Notes: generated by a model from the sequence alone, not told the origin. Counted from the first letter of the stretch, positions 23,993 to 33,152 are shown. The stretch: DNA of 64,000 nucleotides from Acidimicrobiaceae bacterium (GCA_016845585.1 JAERSO010000129.1:62001-126000); one strand, 5' to 3'. Made by a program: numbers and translations.

Positions 23993-24877
23993 GACGCACC
24001 CGTCAAACTCGATGTCGAATCGCTGCGCGTCTTTCGTGAGGTCGTGGCCTCCGACGGTTTCACCGCGGCCGGCGACCGCCTCGGCATGACCCAGTCAGCG
24101 GTCTCCCACAAGATCCGTCGCCTCGAGGAACGCCTGGGCATGGAACTCATGCGCCGAGAGGGCCAAACGGTCACCCTCACCGCCGATGGTCGTGATCTCC
24201 TCGCCCATGCCGACGAGATCGTCGATGCCCACGACAAGGCGGTCGACTACTTCCAGCGCAGCGATCTCGCGGGCACGGTGCGGCTGGGCTGCAACGAGGA
24301 GGTGGCGGCCACCCAGCTCGCCGACGTGGCCAGCCGCTTTCGGCGCACCCATCCCGACGTCGCGCTTGAGATCCGCGTCCAGGACTCCGCCTACGTGGCC
24401 GATTGGCTCGACACCGGAGAGATCGATGTGGCGCTGCTGCAGGTACTCGACATCGGGGAGGCCGTTCGCCAGACCGACGATGTCTGGCGTCGTGACGAAC
24501 TCCAGGTCGTCCAGGGTGAGGCCGCCGACTTCGACGACGCCGCCGTCCTGCCCCTCATCTCCTTCGGCCCCCGCTGCCTGTACGAACCATGGCTGACCAC
24601 CGAACTCGACGACGCCGTCCGTCCCCATCGGCACGCGATGGAGTGCCCGAGCATCCAGGGTGTGCAGGCCGCGGTCGAGGCCGGGCTCGGGGTCGCCGTG
24701 CTCAACACCCCCAACCTCACCGACGACATGCGGCCGTGGAACGGCATGGGTCGGCTGCGGCTGCCCACCGTGGCGTTCGTGCTGCGTACCGCCACCGAAC
24801 CCGGCGCCGATGAACTGGTCGACGCCCTTCGTCATCACCTGTCCGAAGCGCTCAGTTCCCAGGGAGTCCGTCCATGA
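23984..24877 (+). CDS. LysR-family transcriptional regulator
   Basis: 297 residues from ATG 23984 (MTADAPVKLDVESLRVFREV). The track's ATG 23966 lies inside the inner operator dyad and is less likely. The N-terminal helix-turn-helix contains ASDGFTAAGDRLGMTQSAVSHKIRRLEERLG. The effector domain is about 200 residues (GTVRLGCNEEVAATQLADV, MECPSIQGVQAAVEAGLGVAVL). It faces the LLM operon and is translationally coupled (ATGA) to the MttB-family gene. It therefore probably controls both in response to the substrate. Confidence 0.85.
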   Translation: MTADAPVKLDVESLRVFREVVASDGFTAAGDRLGMTQSAVSHKIRRLEERLGMELMRREGQTVTLTADGRDLLAHADEIVDAHDKAVDYFQRSDLAGTVRLGCNEEVAATQLADVASRFRRTHPDVALEIRVQDSAYVADWLDTGEIDVALLQVLDIGEAVRQTDDVWRRDELQVVQGEAADFDDAAVLPLISFGPRCLYEPWLTTELDDAVRPHRHAMECPSIQGVQAAVEAGLGVAVLNTPNLTDDMRPWNGMGRLRLPTVAFVLRTATEPGADELVDALRHHLSEALSSQGVRP

Positions 24878-26412
24878 CCGAGACAGCCACCCGCCGGCGC
24901 GGGCGCGGCGCGCGCCGTGATGCCCGCACGGCGTACACCCAACGGTTCCTCCCCGAGATGGATCGTGGCATCCCGTACCTCGACATGCTGGTGCCCGAGC
25001 AGGTCGAGATCGTGCACGAGCACACGATGAAGCTGCTCGAGACCACCGGCATCGAGTTCCGTGACGACGAGTCGATCGCCATGTGGCGCGCCGCCGGTGG
25101 AGACCAGGTGACGATCGACGGGTACCGCGTTCGTATCGACCGTGGACTCCTGATGGAGCTGGTGGGGAAGGCGCCCAGCGAATACACGATGATCGGCCGC
25201 GATCCGGAGCGGACCGTCACCCTCGGCGGCCGCAAGTCGATCTTCACCCCGGCCTACGGGGCGCCGTTCGTGCTCGACCTCGAGGGCAACCGTCGCAGCG
25301 CGCTGCTCGGCGACTTCGACAACTTCGCCAAGATCGCGTACATGACGCCGGCCATGCAGATGACCGGCGGTGTGTTGTGCGAGCCGATGGACGTGCCCGT
25401 TCCGCATCGTCATCTCCGCATGACCTACAGCTTGATGAAGCACTCGACGAAACCCTTCATGGGATCGGTGACGTCGCGGGAGCGGGCCGAGGACTGCTTG
25501 GCGATGACGAAGATCCTGTTCGGCGACGAGTTCGTCGGCCAGAACACCGTCATGACCAGCCTGGCCAACGGCAACTCGCCGCTGGTGTGGGACTCCACCA
25601 TGCTCGACGCGGTGAAGGTGTACAGCGGAGCCAACCAGGCGATGTTGTTCAGCCCATTTGTGCTCGGCGGTGCCTCGACACCCGCCTCGGTGATCGGCTC
25701 GGTGGTGCAGATCAATGCCGAGGCGCTCGCCGGTGTCGCCTTCTCACAGATCGTGCGAGCCGGCGCCCCCGCCGTCTACGGGCAGTGGCTGGCCACCGTG
25801 TCGATGAAGACCGGCGCCCCGATGGCCGGCACCCCCGAGATCGACCAGATGAACCTGCTCGTCGGCCAACTCGCTCGTCACTACGACCTGCCGTGGCGCT
25901 GCTCGGGCATGTGCTCGGCGTCGAAGCAGGTCGACGCTCAGGCCGGCTACGAGGCGGCGCGCAACATGTACGGCGTCGTGCTCGCGGGCGCCAACTTCGT
26001 GCTCTCCACCACCGGCTACCTCGAATCGGCGCTGTGTCAGAGCTACGGCAAGGCCGCCCTCGATGGCGAACAGGCCGAGATGTTCCGCGTCTTCGCCGAG
26101 GGCATCAAGTTCGACGAGCTCGATGCATCGCTCGAGGCGATGGGTGAGGTCGAACCCGGCGGGCATTTCCTCGGCACCTCGCACACCCTCGAAAACTTCC
26201 AGTCCGCCTTCTCGATGCCCGAGCTGATGGACAGCGACGGGTTCGAGCAGTGGATGGCGGCGGGCGGCGATGATGCCAATTCCCGCGGCCTGGCCAAGGC
26301 CAAGAAGCTCCTCGCCGACTATGAGGAGCCCACCCTTGCTGATGACATCGATGCGGCGTTGTGCGAGTTTGTCGAACGCCGCATCACCGAGATCCCGGAG
26401 ACACTCGAATGA
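24874..26412 (+). CDS. MttB-family (non-pyrrolysine) corrinoid methyltransferase, copy 1
   Basis: 512-residue member of the trimethylamine methyltransferase MttB superfamily. The frame has no internal amber codon, so it belongs to the non-Pyl branch, whose characterised members (MtgB, MtpB, MtcB) demethylate glycine betaine, proline betaine or carnitine. Segments include HEHTMKLLETTGIEF, YGAPFVLDLEGNRR, MTPAMQMTGGVLCEP and GHFLGTSHTLENFQ. The N-terminal 20 residues are Arg-rich. It overlaps LysR and the following lyase gene by 4 nt each. The substrate may be a hydroxyproline betaine (see findings). No corrinoid protein is encoded in the window. Confidence 0.85.
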   Translation: MTETATRRRGRGARRDARTAYTQRFLPEMDRGIPYLDMLVPEQVEIVHEHTMKLLETTGIEFRDDESIAMWRAAGGDQVTIDGYRVRIDRGLLMELVGKAPSEYTMIGRDPERTVTLGGRKSIFTPAYGAPFVLDLEGNRRSALLGDFDNFAKIAYMTPAMQMTGGVLCEPMDVPVPHRHLRMTYSLMKHSTKPFMGSVTSRERAEDCLAMTKILFGDEFVGQNTVMTSLANGNSPLVWDSTMLDAVKVYSGANQAMLFSPFVLGGASTPASVIGSVVQINAEALAGVAFSQIVRAGAPAVYGQWLATVSMKTGAPMAGTPEIDQMNLLVGQLARHYDLPWRCSGMCSASKQVDAQAGYEAARNMYGVVLAGANFVLSTTGYLESALCQSYGKAALDGEQAEMFRVFAEGIKFDELDASLEAMGEVEPGGHFLGTSHTLENFQSAFSMPELMDSDGFEQWMAAGGDDANSRGLAKAKKLLADYEEPTLADDIDAALCEFVERRITEIPETLE

Positions 26413-27398
26413 GTCCCTTGCTGCACGGCGTCTGCGCCGCCATGAGTTCACCCTTCGACGACACCGGCGAGCGGTTGGACGATGGCCGGCTGCGCGACCA
26501 CATCGAGAGTCTGATCGACGCCGGTGTGCACGGGCTCGTGCTCTGCGCCGGCACCGGCGAGTTCGCGTTCTTGTCCGACGAGGAGCGTGACCGAATGATC
26601 GGCCTCGGCTGCGAGATCGTCGATGGTCGTGTGCCCGTCATCGCGCAGACTTCGGCCATCACCACCACCGACGCGATCGAGCGCACCCGCAAGGCCGCCG
26701 ACATGGGGGCCTCGGCCGCCATGGTGCTGCCGCCGTACTTCGAGGGACCGTTCGAGCGGGGTGTGATGTTCCACTACGAGAAGCTCGCCCAGGCCATCGA
26801 CATTCCGATCGTGCTCTACAACATCCCCGCGGCCAGCGGTGTCGACATCAACCCCGACATGTACCGCCAGCTCCTCGCCATGGAGAACATCGACTACATC
26901 AAGGAGTCGACGGGCGACCTGATCCGGCTCCAGAAGGTCGTCGGCATCGGTGGCCATGTGCTGGCGGGTGCCGACCCGTTGGCGCCCTACGCAGCCATGG
27001 CCGGTGCGGCCGGTTGGATCTGGGGCGCCGCCAACGTGATGCCCCACGAGTGCGTGATGCTGTGGGACCTCGTCCAGAAGGGCGACCATCAAGGGGCGCT
27101 CGACCTGTGGGCCAAGATGCTGCCGGCCAACATGTTCTTCTGGGAGAACAATGTCGACGCCGAGTACAACTCGTGTGTCAAGACCGCCACCAACATGGTG
27201 GGCCGTCCGGTCGGGCCGTGTCGGCGACCCGTCATGCCCATGACGCGGCAGGGCCGACTCGCCCTCCAAACCGCGCTGTCGACGCTTCCGGTCAATGGCA
27301 CCAACCGCGACACGCTCGTGTTCCGCGAGTGGGACGACGAGAAGGACTGGCTCGTTCAGATGACACACACTTCCGGCGTGAGCCGAACGAAGGGATAA
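26409..27398 (+). CDS. Dihydrodipicolinate synthase-family lyase/deaminase
   Basis: 329-residue class I aldolase-type protein. ATG 26409 overlaps the MttB stop (ATGA), so the 16-codon extension in the track is discarded. Schiff-base Lys165 (YIKEST) and Tyr137 (LYNIP) are present, as is CAGTGEF. The Arg after YNxP that binds the substrate carboxylate in true DapA (YNVPSR) is replaced (YNIPAAS), so lysine biosynthesis is unlikely. Family members include the pyrroline-4-hydroxy-2-carboxylate deaminase of hydroxyproline catabolism, which would suit the neighbouring ALDH and FAD oxidase. Confidence 0.82.
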   Translation: MSPLLHGVCAAMSSPFDDTGERLDDGRLRDHIESLIDAGVHGLVLCAGTGEFAFLSDEERDRMIGLGCEIVDGRVPVIAQTSAITTTDAIERTRKAADMGASAAMVLPPYFEGPFERGVMFHYEKLAQAIDIPIVLYNIPAASGVDINPDMYRQLLAMENIDYIKESTGDLIRLQKVVGIGGHVLAGADPLAPYAAMAGAAGWIWGAANVMPHECVMLWDLVQKGDHQGALDLWAKMLPANMFFWENNVDAEYNSCVKTATNMVGRPVGPCRRPVMPMTRQGRLALQTALSTLPVNGTNRDTLVFREWDDEKDWLVQMTHTSGVSRTKG

Positions 27399-27402
27399 GG
27401 GA

Positions 27403-28896
27403 ATGCCTCTCGACTTCGATCCCGCGGCGCTCGCCGCTTCCGTCACTCCGCCCACTCGCATGATGATCGGTGGGCGCTCCGTGGAGGCCGCGAGCGGCAA
27501 GACCTTCGCCACGCTCAACCCGGCCACCGGCACAGAACTCGCCCAGATCGCTGAAGGCGCCCAGGAAGACATGGACCGCGCCGTCGCGGCCGCACGAGAC
27601 GCGTTCGACAACGGCCCCTGGGGTCGGATGGCGCCGGCCGACCGGCGCAACCTGCTCAAGCGGTTCGCCCTGCTCATCGAGGCCCACAGCGACGAACTCG
27701 CCGTGATGGAGACCCTCGAAGCGGGCAAGCCGATCTTCGACACGTCCACCATCGACCTGCCCGAGACCGTGGCCTGTCTGATGTGGCACGCCGAGCTGGC
27801 CGACAAGGTCTACGACATGGCCACCCCGTCGGGCCCCGGCGTGGTGTCGACGATCGTGCGTGAGCCGATCGGCGTTGTGGGCGCGGTGCTGCCGTGGAAC
27901 TACCCGCTGATGATGGCCGCGTGGAAGATCGGGCCGGCGCTGGCCGCCGGCAACACCATGGTGCTGAAGCCCGCCGAGCAGACGTCGATGTCGACGATTC
28001 GCATCGCGGAACTCGCCACCGAAGCCGGGCTTCCCGACGGAGTGATCAATGTCGTGCCCGGATTCGGCGAGACCGTGGGCGCGGCCCTCGGATTGCACGA
28101 CGGCGTCGACTGTGTCGGGTTCACCGGATCGACTGAGGTCGGCCGGATGTTCCTCTGCTACGCCGCCGATTCCAACCTCAAACGCGTGCTGCTCGAATGT
28201 GGCGGCAAGTCGCCGATGCTCGTGCTCCCCGACGCCGAGGACCTCGACAAGGTGGCCGCCAACGCCTGCGAATCGATCTTCTGGAACGCCGGACAGAACT
28301 GCTCCAGCAACTCCCGGCTGATCCTTCACGAGTCGATCGCGGACGAGACCCTCGATCGAATCGATGAAGCGATGCGTGAGTGGGTGCTCGGTGATCCCCT
28401 GGATCCCCACACGCGTATGGGCGCCATCATCGAGCCGGCCCACATGGACAAGATCCTGTCCAACATCGAGAAGGCCAAAGACGAAGGCGCCACCGTTCGC
28501 TGCGGCGGCAACCAGACCCGTCAGGGCTCCGGCGGCTGGTTCGTCGAACCCACCATCTTCACGGGTGTCACTGCCGACATGACCGTCGCTCGCGAGGAGG
28601 TCTTCGGGCCCGTGCTCTCGGTGTCGACCTTCACCCACGCCGACGAGGGCATCGCGATGGCCAACGACACCGACTACGGCCTCCATGCCTCGGTGTTCAC
28701 GTCCAACGTACGCTCCGCCCACCTCGCCAGCCGCATGCTCAAGGCCGGCACCGTTTCGGTCAACTGCTACAGCGAAGGCGACATGACGACACCGTTCGGT
28801 GGCTACGGCCTCAGCGGATTCGGTGGTCGGGACAACGGCATCCACGCCCACGAGCAGTACACCGAGACCAAGACGATCTGGCTGGATCTCTCCTGA
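27403..28896 (+). CDS. Aldehyde dehydrogenase (NAD(P)-dependent)
   Basis: 497-residue aldehyde dehydrogenase. The cofactor site is GFTGSTEVG, the general base is Glu265 (LLECGGKSP) and the nucleophile is Cys300 (NAGQNCSSN). The active-site entry PWNYPLMMAAWK and the C-terminal PFGGYGLSGFGGRDNG are standard. Similarity to betaine aldehyde, gamma-aminobutyraldehyde and 2-oxoglutarate semialdehyde dehydrogenases cannot be separated by eye. It lies 4 bp after the DHDPS-like gene, so oxidising that enzyme's semialdehyde product is the simplest proposal. Confidence 0.87.
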   Translation: MPLDFDPAALAASVTPPTRMMIGGRSVEAASGKTFATLNPATGTELAQIAEGAQEDMDRAVAAARDAFDNGPWGRMAPADRRNLLKRFALLIEAHSDELAVMETLEAGKPIFDTSTIDLPETVACLMWHAELADKVYDMATPSGPGVVSTIVREPIGVVGAVLPWNYPLMMAAWKIGPALAAGNTMVLKPAEQTSMSTIRIAELATEAGLPDGVINVVPGFGETVGAALGLHDGVDCVGFTGSTEVGRMFLCYAADSNLKRVLLECGGKSPMLVLPDAEDLDKVAANACESIFWNAGQNCSSNSRLILHESIADETLDRIDEAMREWVLGDPLDPHTRMGAIIEPAHMDKILSNIEKAKDEGATVRCGGNQTRQGSGGWFVEPTIFTGVTADMTVAREEVFGPVLSVSTFTHADEGIAMANDTDYGLHASVFTSNVRSAHLASRMLKAGTVSVNCYSEGDMTTPFGGYGLSGFGGRDNGIHAHEQYTETKTIWLDLS

Positions 28897-28945
28897 TGAC
28901 TCTGCGCTCACTCGGCGCGGCGGCCGAGACCCGGTCTTGGGCGCC

Positions 28946-30256
28946 ATGACCTCAGTGACCATCACACCGGCCTACGACCGGCAGAACGGCTGGCTCGAGA
29001 TCCTCGGGCCGCAACCGGATGCGGTCGTTCTCACGGGTGACCTCGAGGCCGACCATGTCGTGATCGGGGCGGGGTATGGCGGCCTTGCCGCGGCACGGCG
29101 CCTGGCCGAGCTCGATCCGTCGGCATCGGTGGTGCTCATCGAGGCCGATCGGCTCGGAAACAACGCGGCCGGTCGATGCTCGGGCTTCATCATCGACCAC
29201 GCCCACAACATCCGCGCCAAGGGATTCGCCGACGACACCGACAACGCCAAGCGGCAGATCGCGCTCAATCGTGCAGGCGTCGACTGGCTCGACGAGATCG
29301 TGCATCAGCAGGGCATCGAATGTGACTGGCGCCGGGAAGGCAAGATCCACGCGGCCGCCTCCGAGAAGGGCGAGGCCACGCTTGCCGGCTTCGCCGAATC
29401 GCTCGACGCGGTCGACGAGGACTACCACCTCTACGACGCGGCCGAGCTGGAACGCCGATTCGGCACGAGCTTCTACCGGTCGGGTCTCCACGCTCCCCAC
29501 AGCGTGATCGTGAACCCTGCGTCGCTGGTGATCGGCCTCGCGTCGACCATGCCGGAGAACGTGCAGGTCTTCGAGTCGTCCATGGTCACCGACTTCGAAT
29601 TCGGCCCTCCGCACACCCTCCGGACGGCACAGGGAACCGTGCGCACGCCTTCCCTCGTGATCGCGGCCAACGGGTTCGGCGAAGGATTCGGCCTGTTCAA
29701 GAACTCGCTGATCCCGCTGATCACGTGGGGGTCGATGACCCGACCGATGACCGCTGCCGAGGTGGCCGAGCTCGGCGGCGAGGACAACTACGCCATCATC
29801 CCCGCCCACCCGGCCGGCACCACGGTGCGGCGCAGACCCGACAACCGGATCCTGATCCGCAACCAGTACACGTTCAGTCGTCGCTCCAACATCACCAGGG
29901 GCGTGGAGGCAGTGAAGCGCGTGCACGAGACGTCGTTCCGCAACCGGTATCCGATGCTGCCCGACGTCGAGTTCGAGTATTCGTGGGGTGGAGCATTGGC
30001 GCTCAGCCGAAACGGCGAGGGCGTGTGCGGCAAGGTCGCCGACGGGGTGTGGGCCACGATGGCCTACCAGGGCACCGGAATGGCCAAGGGCACGATCTCG
30101 GGCAAGTACCTGGCCGAACACATGATGGGTGACGACGATCCGTTGATGGGGTTGCTCGCGGGCTCGCCGAGCCGCAACTTCCCCGACCCCTTCAACCAGT
30201 GGGGCGTGCGCATGAACTCCCGCTGGCGGCGCTGGCAGGCAGGAGTCGAGGAATGA
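28946..30256 (+). CDS. DAO-family FAD-dependent amine/amino-acid oxidoreductase
   Basis: 436-residue FAD enzyme. ATG 28946 (MTSVTITPAYDRQNGW) is chosen. The 49-residue extension in the track overlaps the ALDH gene and has no RBS. The dinucleotide fold is VVIGAGYGGLAAARRLAE, followed by GRCSGFIIDH. Substrate-domain pieces are YSWGGALALSRNG and the C-terminal AYQGTGMAKGTISG that closes the FAD site. It resembles gamma-glutamylputrescine oxidase and D-hydroxyproline dehydrogenase-type enzymes that oxidise secondary amines. Its stop overlaps the sulfatase remnant start by 4 nt. Confidence 0.83.
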   Translation: MTSVTITPAYDRQNGWLEILGPQPDAVVLTGDLEADHVVIGAGYGGLAAARRLAELDPSASVVLIEADRLGNNAAGRCSGFIIDHAHNIRAKGFADDTDNAKRQIALNRAGVDWLDEIVHQQGIECDWRREGKIHAAASEKGEATLAGFAESLDAVDEDYHLYDAAELERRFGTSFYRSGLHAPHSVIVNPASLVIGLASTMPENVQVFESSMVTDFEFGPPHTLRTAQGTVRTPSLVIAANGFGEGFGLFKNSLIPLITWGSMTRPMTAAEVAELGGEDNYAIIPAHPAGTTVRRRPDNRILIRNQYTFSRRSNITRGVEAVKRVHETSFRNRYPMLPDVEFEYSWGGALALSRNGEGVCGKVADGVWATMAYQGTGMAKGTISGKYLAEHMMGDDDPLMGLLAGSPSRNFPDPFNQWGVRMNSRWRRWQAGVEE

Positions 30257-30885
30257 ACAACCTGCTGGTGATCATGGCGGACCAGTTCACGCCGTTCATG
30301 ATGGGCTGCTACGGCCACCCGACGGTCATCACGTCGAATCTCGAGATCCCGCTCCTCGTCAGCGGACCCGGCGACCGCGAGCAGTCCGTCATCGACACTC
30401 CGGTGTCTCTGCTCGACGTCGCTCCGACGCTGCTCGAACTCGCCGAGGTCGCCGCTGCCGCCCGCCTGCCCATGGAGGGCCGCAGTCTTCTCGGTTCACT
30501 CGACGATGACCGCGAAGTCGTCTCGGAATACCACGCGGAGGGCGTCTTCCGGCTGTGCTTCATGGTGCGCCATGACCGCTACAAGTACGTGTGGTTCGAG
30601 GACGAAGCGCCGCAACTGTTCGACCTGCACGAGGATCCCGGTGAGTGGACGAACCGAGCGGCTGACCCGTCGCTTCGATCCGTGAGAGCAGACCTCCACG
30701 CTCGCCTGATCAACCGGTTCGACGTCGACGACCTCGGTCGCGATGTGGCCGGAAAGATCGCCCAGAAGCGAATCGTGCGTGAGGCGATGCATCGAAACGA
30801 CACGCACTGGGATCATCAGCCGTTCTTCGATGCCACGAAGCAATACGTCCGCACTGATGCCACGAAGAGCTATGTCCGCACCTGA
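30253..30885 (+). pseudogene. Internally deleted choline-sulfatase-like protein
   Basis: 210 residues in an intact frame. Residues 1-31 (MNNLLVIMADQ, GCYGHPTVIT) match the start of choline sulfatases, including the first metal-ligand Asp. Residue 32 onward (IPLLVSGPGDREQS, SLLDVAPTLLELA) matches their C-terminal third, joined directly. About 200-270 residues expected between are missing, including the formylglycine Cys/Ser motif and remaining metal ligands. It cannot be an active sulfatase of the known type. The C-terminus ends in a tandem DATKxYVRT repeat. It may be a fresh in-frame deletion or a reused binding protein. Confidence 0.75.
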
Positions 30886-30897
30886 CCGGAGACCATC

Positions 30898-31677
30898 ATG
30901 AGCCGCGATCTGTCCGTAGACCTCACCGGCAAGGTCGCGGTCGTGTCCGGCGGTTCGTCAGGGATGGGCGCCGCGATCTGTGAACGATTCGCCGCCTCGG
31001 GTGCGTCGGTCGTGGTCGGGGGCCGCAACCCCGAACGAACCGCCGAGGTCGTCGATGGGCTGAAGTCCACCGGCGCCACGGCACTCGCCTGGCTCGGTGA
31101 TGTGGCTGACTCGACCAACGCCGACGAGATGGTCGATGCCGCGGTCGAGGCCTTCGACGGGATCGACATCGTGGTGAACGCGGCAGGCGTGATCCACCGG
31201 GCTGACGCGAACGGCACGAGCGACGAGGATTGGCATCGAGTGATGTCGGCCAACGTCGACGGCACGTTCTTTCTCTCTCGTGCGGCGATCCCCGCCCTGC
31301 GAGCGCGAGGTGGGGGAGCAATCATCAACATCAGCTCGACGTGCGGGTTGGTGGGCTCGGCGGGGCTTGCCGCGTATTGCGCGTCGAAGGGAGCCGTCAC
31401 GAATCTCACCCGCGCGATGGCGCTCGATCATGCGGCCGAAGGAATCCGTGTCAATGCCATCTGTCCCGGCTCGGTGGACACGCCGATGCTCGTTTCGGAG
31501 CATCCGGAAGGCCGCAGCGCCGCGGATGTCTTCGCGTCGAACCTCGCATCGATTCCCGAGGGGCGCATCCCCGAGCCAGTGGAGGTGGCCGACCTCGCCC
31601 TGTTCCTGAGCTCAACTGCGAGTCGCCACATCAATGGTGCCAATCTCTCGCTCGACGGGGGATACACGGCCCAATGA
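30898..31677 (+). CDS. SDR-family oxidoreductase
   Basis: 259-residue classical short-chain dehydrogenase. The cofactor motif is SGGSSGMG near residue 18. NAAGVIHRA replaces the usual NNAG. The catalytic Ser lies in NISSTCG and Tyr-Lys in YCASK. The C-terminus ends LSLDGGYTAQ as in 3-oxoacyl reductase-like members. It overlaps the following SDR by 4 nt. Twelve bases separate it from the sulfatase remnant, so it belongs to the LysR-MttB operon. The substrate is unknown. Confidence 0.85.
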   Translation: MSRDLSVDLTGKVAVVSGGSSGMGAAICERFAASGASVVVGGRNPERTAEVVDGLKSTGATALAWLGDVADSTNADEMVDAAVEAFDGIDIVVNAAGVIHRADANGTSDEDWHRVMSANVDGTFFLSRAAIPALRARGGGAIINISSTCGLVGSAGLAAYCASKGAVTNLTRAMALDHAAEGIRVNAICPGSVDTPMLVSEHPEGRSAADVFASNLASIPEGRIPEPVEVADLALFLSSTASRHINGANLSLDGGYTAQ

Positions 31678-32432
31678 GCGACTTCACCGGCATCACCGCC
31701 GTCGTCACCGGCGGTGCGCAGGGAATCGGACGGGCGATCGCCGATCGGCTCGCCGCCGACGGGGCCGACGTCGTCGTCGGTGACCTCCGTGACCCGACCG
31801 ACCTCGGACCGAACCAGCGATGGGTGCACCTCGACGTGACGTCGGAGGAGTCGGTCGCCGCGCTGGCGGCCGAGTGCGGTGATGCCGTCGGGGTGCTGGT
31901 CAACAACGCCGGCATCATGTTCGAAGCGTCGATCGCCGACCAGACCGTCGAGCAATGGGACACCGCCATGGCCGTCAACCTGCGTGGCCCGTGGCTGATG
32001 ACGAAGGCGCTGCTCCCACGGCTCACGGCCGACGGAGGAGCGGTGGTCAACATCGGATCGATCGAGGGCATCGGGTCCAACCCGCTCCACACTGCGTATT
32101 CCGCGTCGAAGGGCGGCGTGCACGGATTGACGGCCGCCATGGCGGTCGACCTCGGGCCGATGGGCGTGCGCTGCAATGCCGTCGCACCCGGCTGGATCGA
32201 CACGGCCCTGAACCGCGAGTACATCGATCGGCTGCCCAACCGCGACCAGGCCGTGGCCGAGTTGGGCCGGCTCCACCCCGTGGGCCACATCGGCGATCCC
32301 GCCGACGTGGCGTCCGTGGTCGCCTTCCTCGCCGGCCCCGACGCCCGATTCGTGTCGGGCCAGGTCGTCGTGGTCGACGGCGCTCGCACCAGCAAGCTCA
32401 GCCTGCCGCCCAGTCTGTCGCCAGAGGCCTGA
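31674..32432 (+). CDS. SDR-family oxidoreductase
   Basis: 252-residue short-chain dehydrogenase. ATG 31674 overlaps the upstream SDR stop (ATGA); the longer ORF in the track at 31230 is out-of-frame shadow plus this gene. Motifs are TGGAQGIG, NNAGIMFEA, the Ser of NIGSIEG and Y-x3-K in YSASK. The two tandem SDRs differ considerably, so they are not a recent duplication. It is the last gene of the plus-strand operon; the next gene starts after 39 bp. Confidence 0.85.
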   Translation: MSDFTGITAVVTGGAQGIGRAIADRLAADGADVVVGDLRDPTDLGPNQRWVHLDVTSEESVAALAAECGDAVGVLVNNAGIMFEASIADQTVEQWDTAMAVNLRGPWLMTKALLPRLTADGGAVVNIGSIEGIGSNPLHTAYSASKGGVHGLTAAMAVDLGPMGVRCNAVAPGWIDTALNREYIDRLPNRDQAVAELGRLHPVGHIGDPADVASVVAFLAGPDARFVSGQVVVVDGARTSKLSLPPSLSPEA

Positions 32433-32471
32433 CCGCGGGAACGATCCTCGCGCTCCTGGCGTTGGAGAGGC

Positions 32472-33104
32472 ATGAGCGAATCGCCCAATCTCCTCTCCCG
32501 TGTCCCGCGTTGGATGTACGGCGCCGCGGCCGCCGGTGTTGGCGTCGTCTGCTACCTCGCCTTCGCTGTCTTCGGGATCCACACCCTGTTCATCGACGAT
32601 GAAGCGAACGAGGCGGTGCCGGTCTTCGATTCCGGTGCCGGTGCCTCCGGCCTGCCGTCGGATGCGATGTCCGGCGACGAGGTCGATGCGATGAACGAGG
32701 CCATGGAGGACGAGGGCACGCCGGTCGAGGACACGGCTGCAGACGAGATGCCCGACATGCCGGAGATCATCGTCGAGGCCTCCGGATCCTTCATCGATCG
32801 GTCCCATCCTGCGGTCGGCGTCGCGGAGATTCTGGGCGACGGAACGGGACAACGCTTCCTGCGCTTCGAGGACTTCGCGACGGACAACGGGCCCGACCTG
32901 AACGTGTACCTCTCGACGGCGGCTCCGGATGCGCCCGCCGGCGAGTTCGACGACGACTTCATCGATCTCGGCGACCTCAAGGGGAACATCGGACCACAGA
33001 ACTATGAGATTCCCGAAGGTGTCGATCTGTCCCGGTATCGCACCGTCGTGATCTGGTGCGTGCGATTCGGGGTTGCGTTCGGCGCGGCGGAACTCGTGTC
33101 CTGA
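32472..33104 (+). CDS. DM13-domain membrane-anchored protein
   Basis: 210-residue protein with one N-terminal membrane helix (WMYGAAAAGVGVVCYLAFAVFGI). An acidic Met/Asp/Glu-rich spacer follows, then a C-terminal DM13 domain (GSFIDRSHPAVGVAEIL, PDLNVYLS, GNIGPQNYEIP, VVIWCVRFGVAFGAAEL). DM13 domains have a nearly invariant Cys, here in IWCVRF, and are proposed to take part in redox or electron transfer at the cell surface. It sits directly upstream of the nitrate respiration cluster but ends 92 bp before it, with its own promoter possible. Confidence 0.75.
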   Translation: MSESPNLLSRVPRWMYGAAAAGVGVVCYLAFAVFGIHTLFIDDEANEAVPVFDSGAGASGLPSDAMSGDEVDAMNEAMEDEGTPVEDTAADEMPDMPEIIVEASGSFIDRSHPAVGVAEILGDGTGQRFLRFEDFATDNGPDLNVYLSTAAPDAPAGEFDDDFIDLGDLKGNIGPQNYEIPEGVDLSRYRTVVIWCVRFGVAFGAAELVS

Positions 33105-33152
33105 CGACCCACCACACGCCGGACTATTCGGCAAGGAAATCAGGGCGGGACC

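Noticed and set aside
24874-26412. Pyrrolysine-containing MttB
   Set aside because: The frame has no in-frame amber codon, so the protein is full length without pyrrolysine. Copy 2 at 48841-50373 is likewise uninterrupted.
26409-27398. dapA (lysine biosynthesis)
   Set aside because: The substrate-carboxylate Arg after YNxP is replaced, and the operon is catabolic.
30253-30885. Frameshift explaining the short sulfatase
   Set aside because: Both homologous parts lie in the same frame with no stop between, so a deletion, not a frameshift, is needed.
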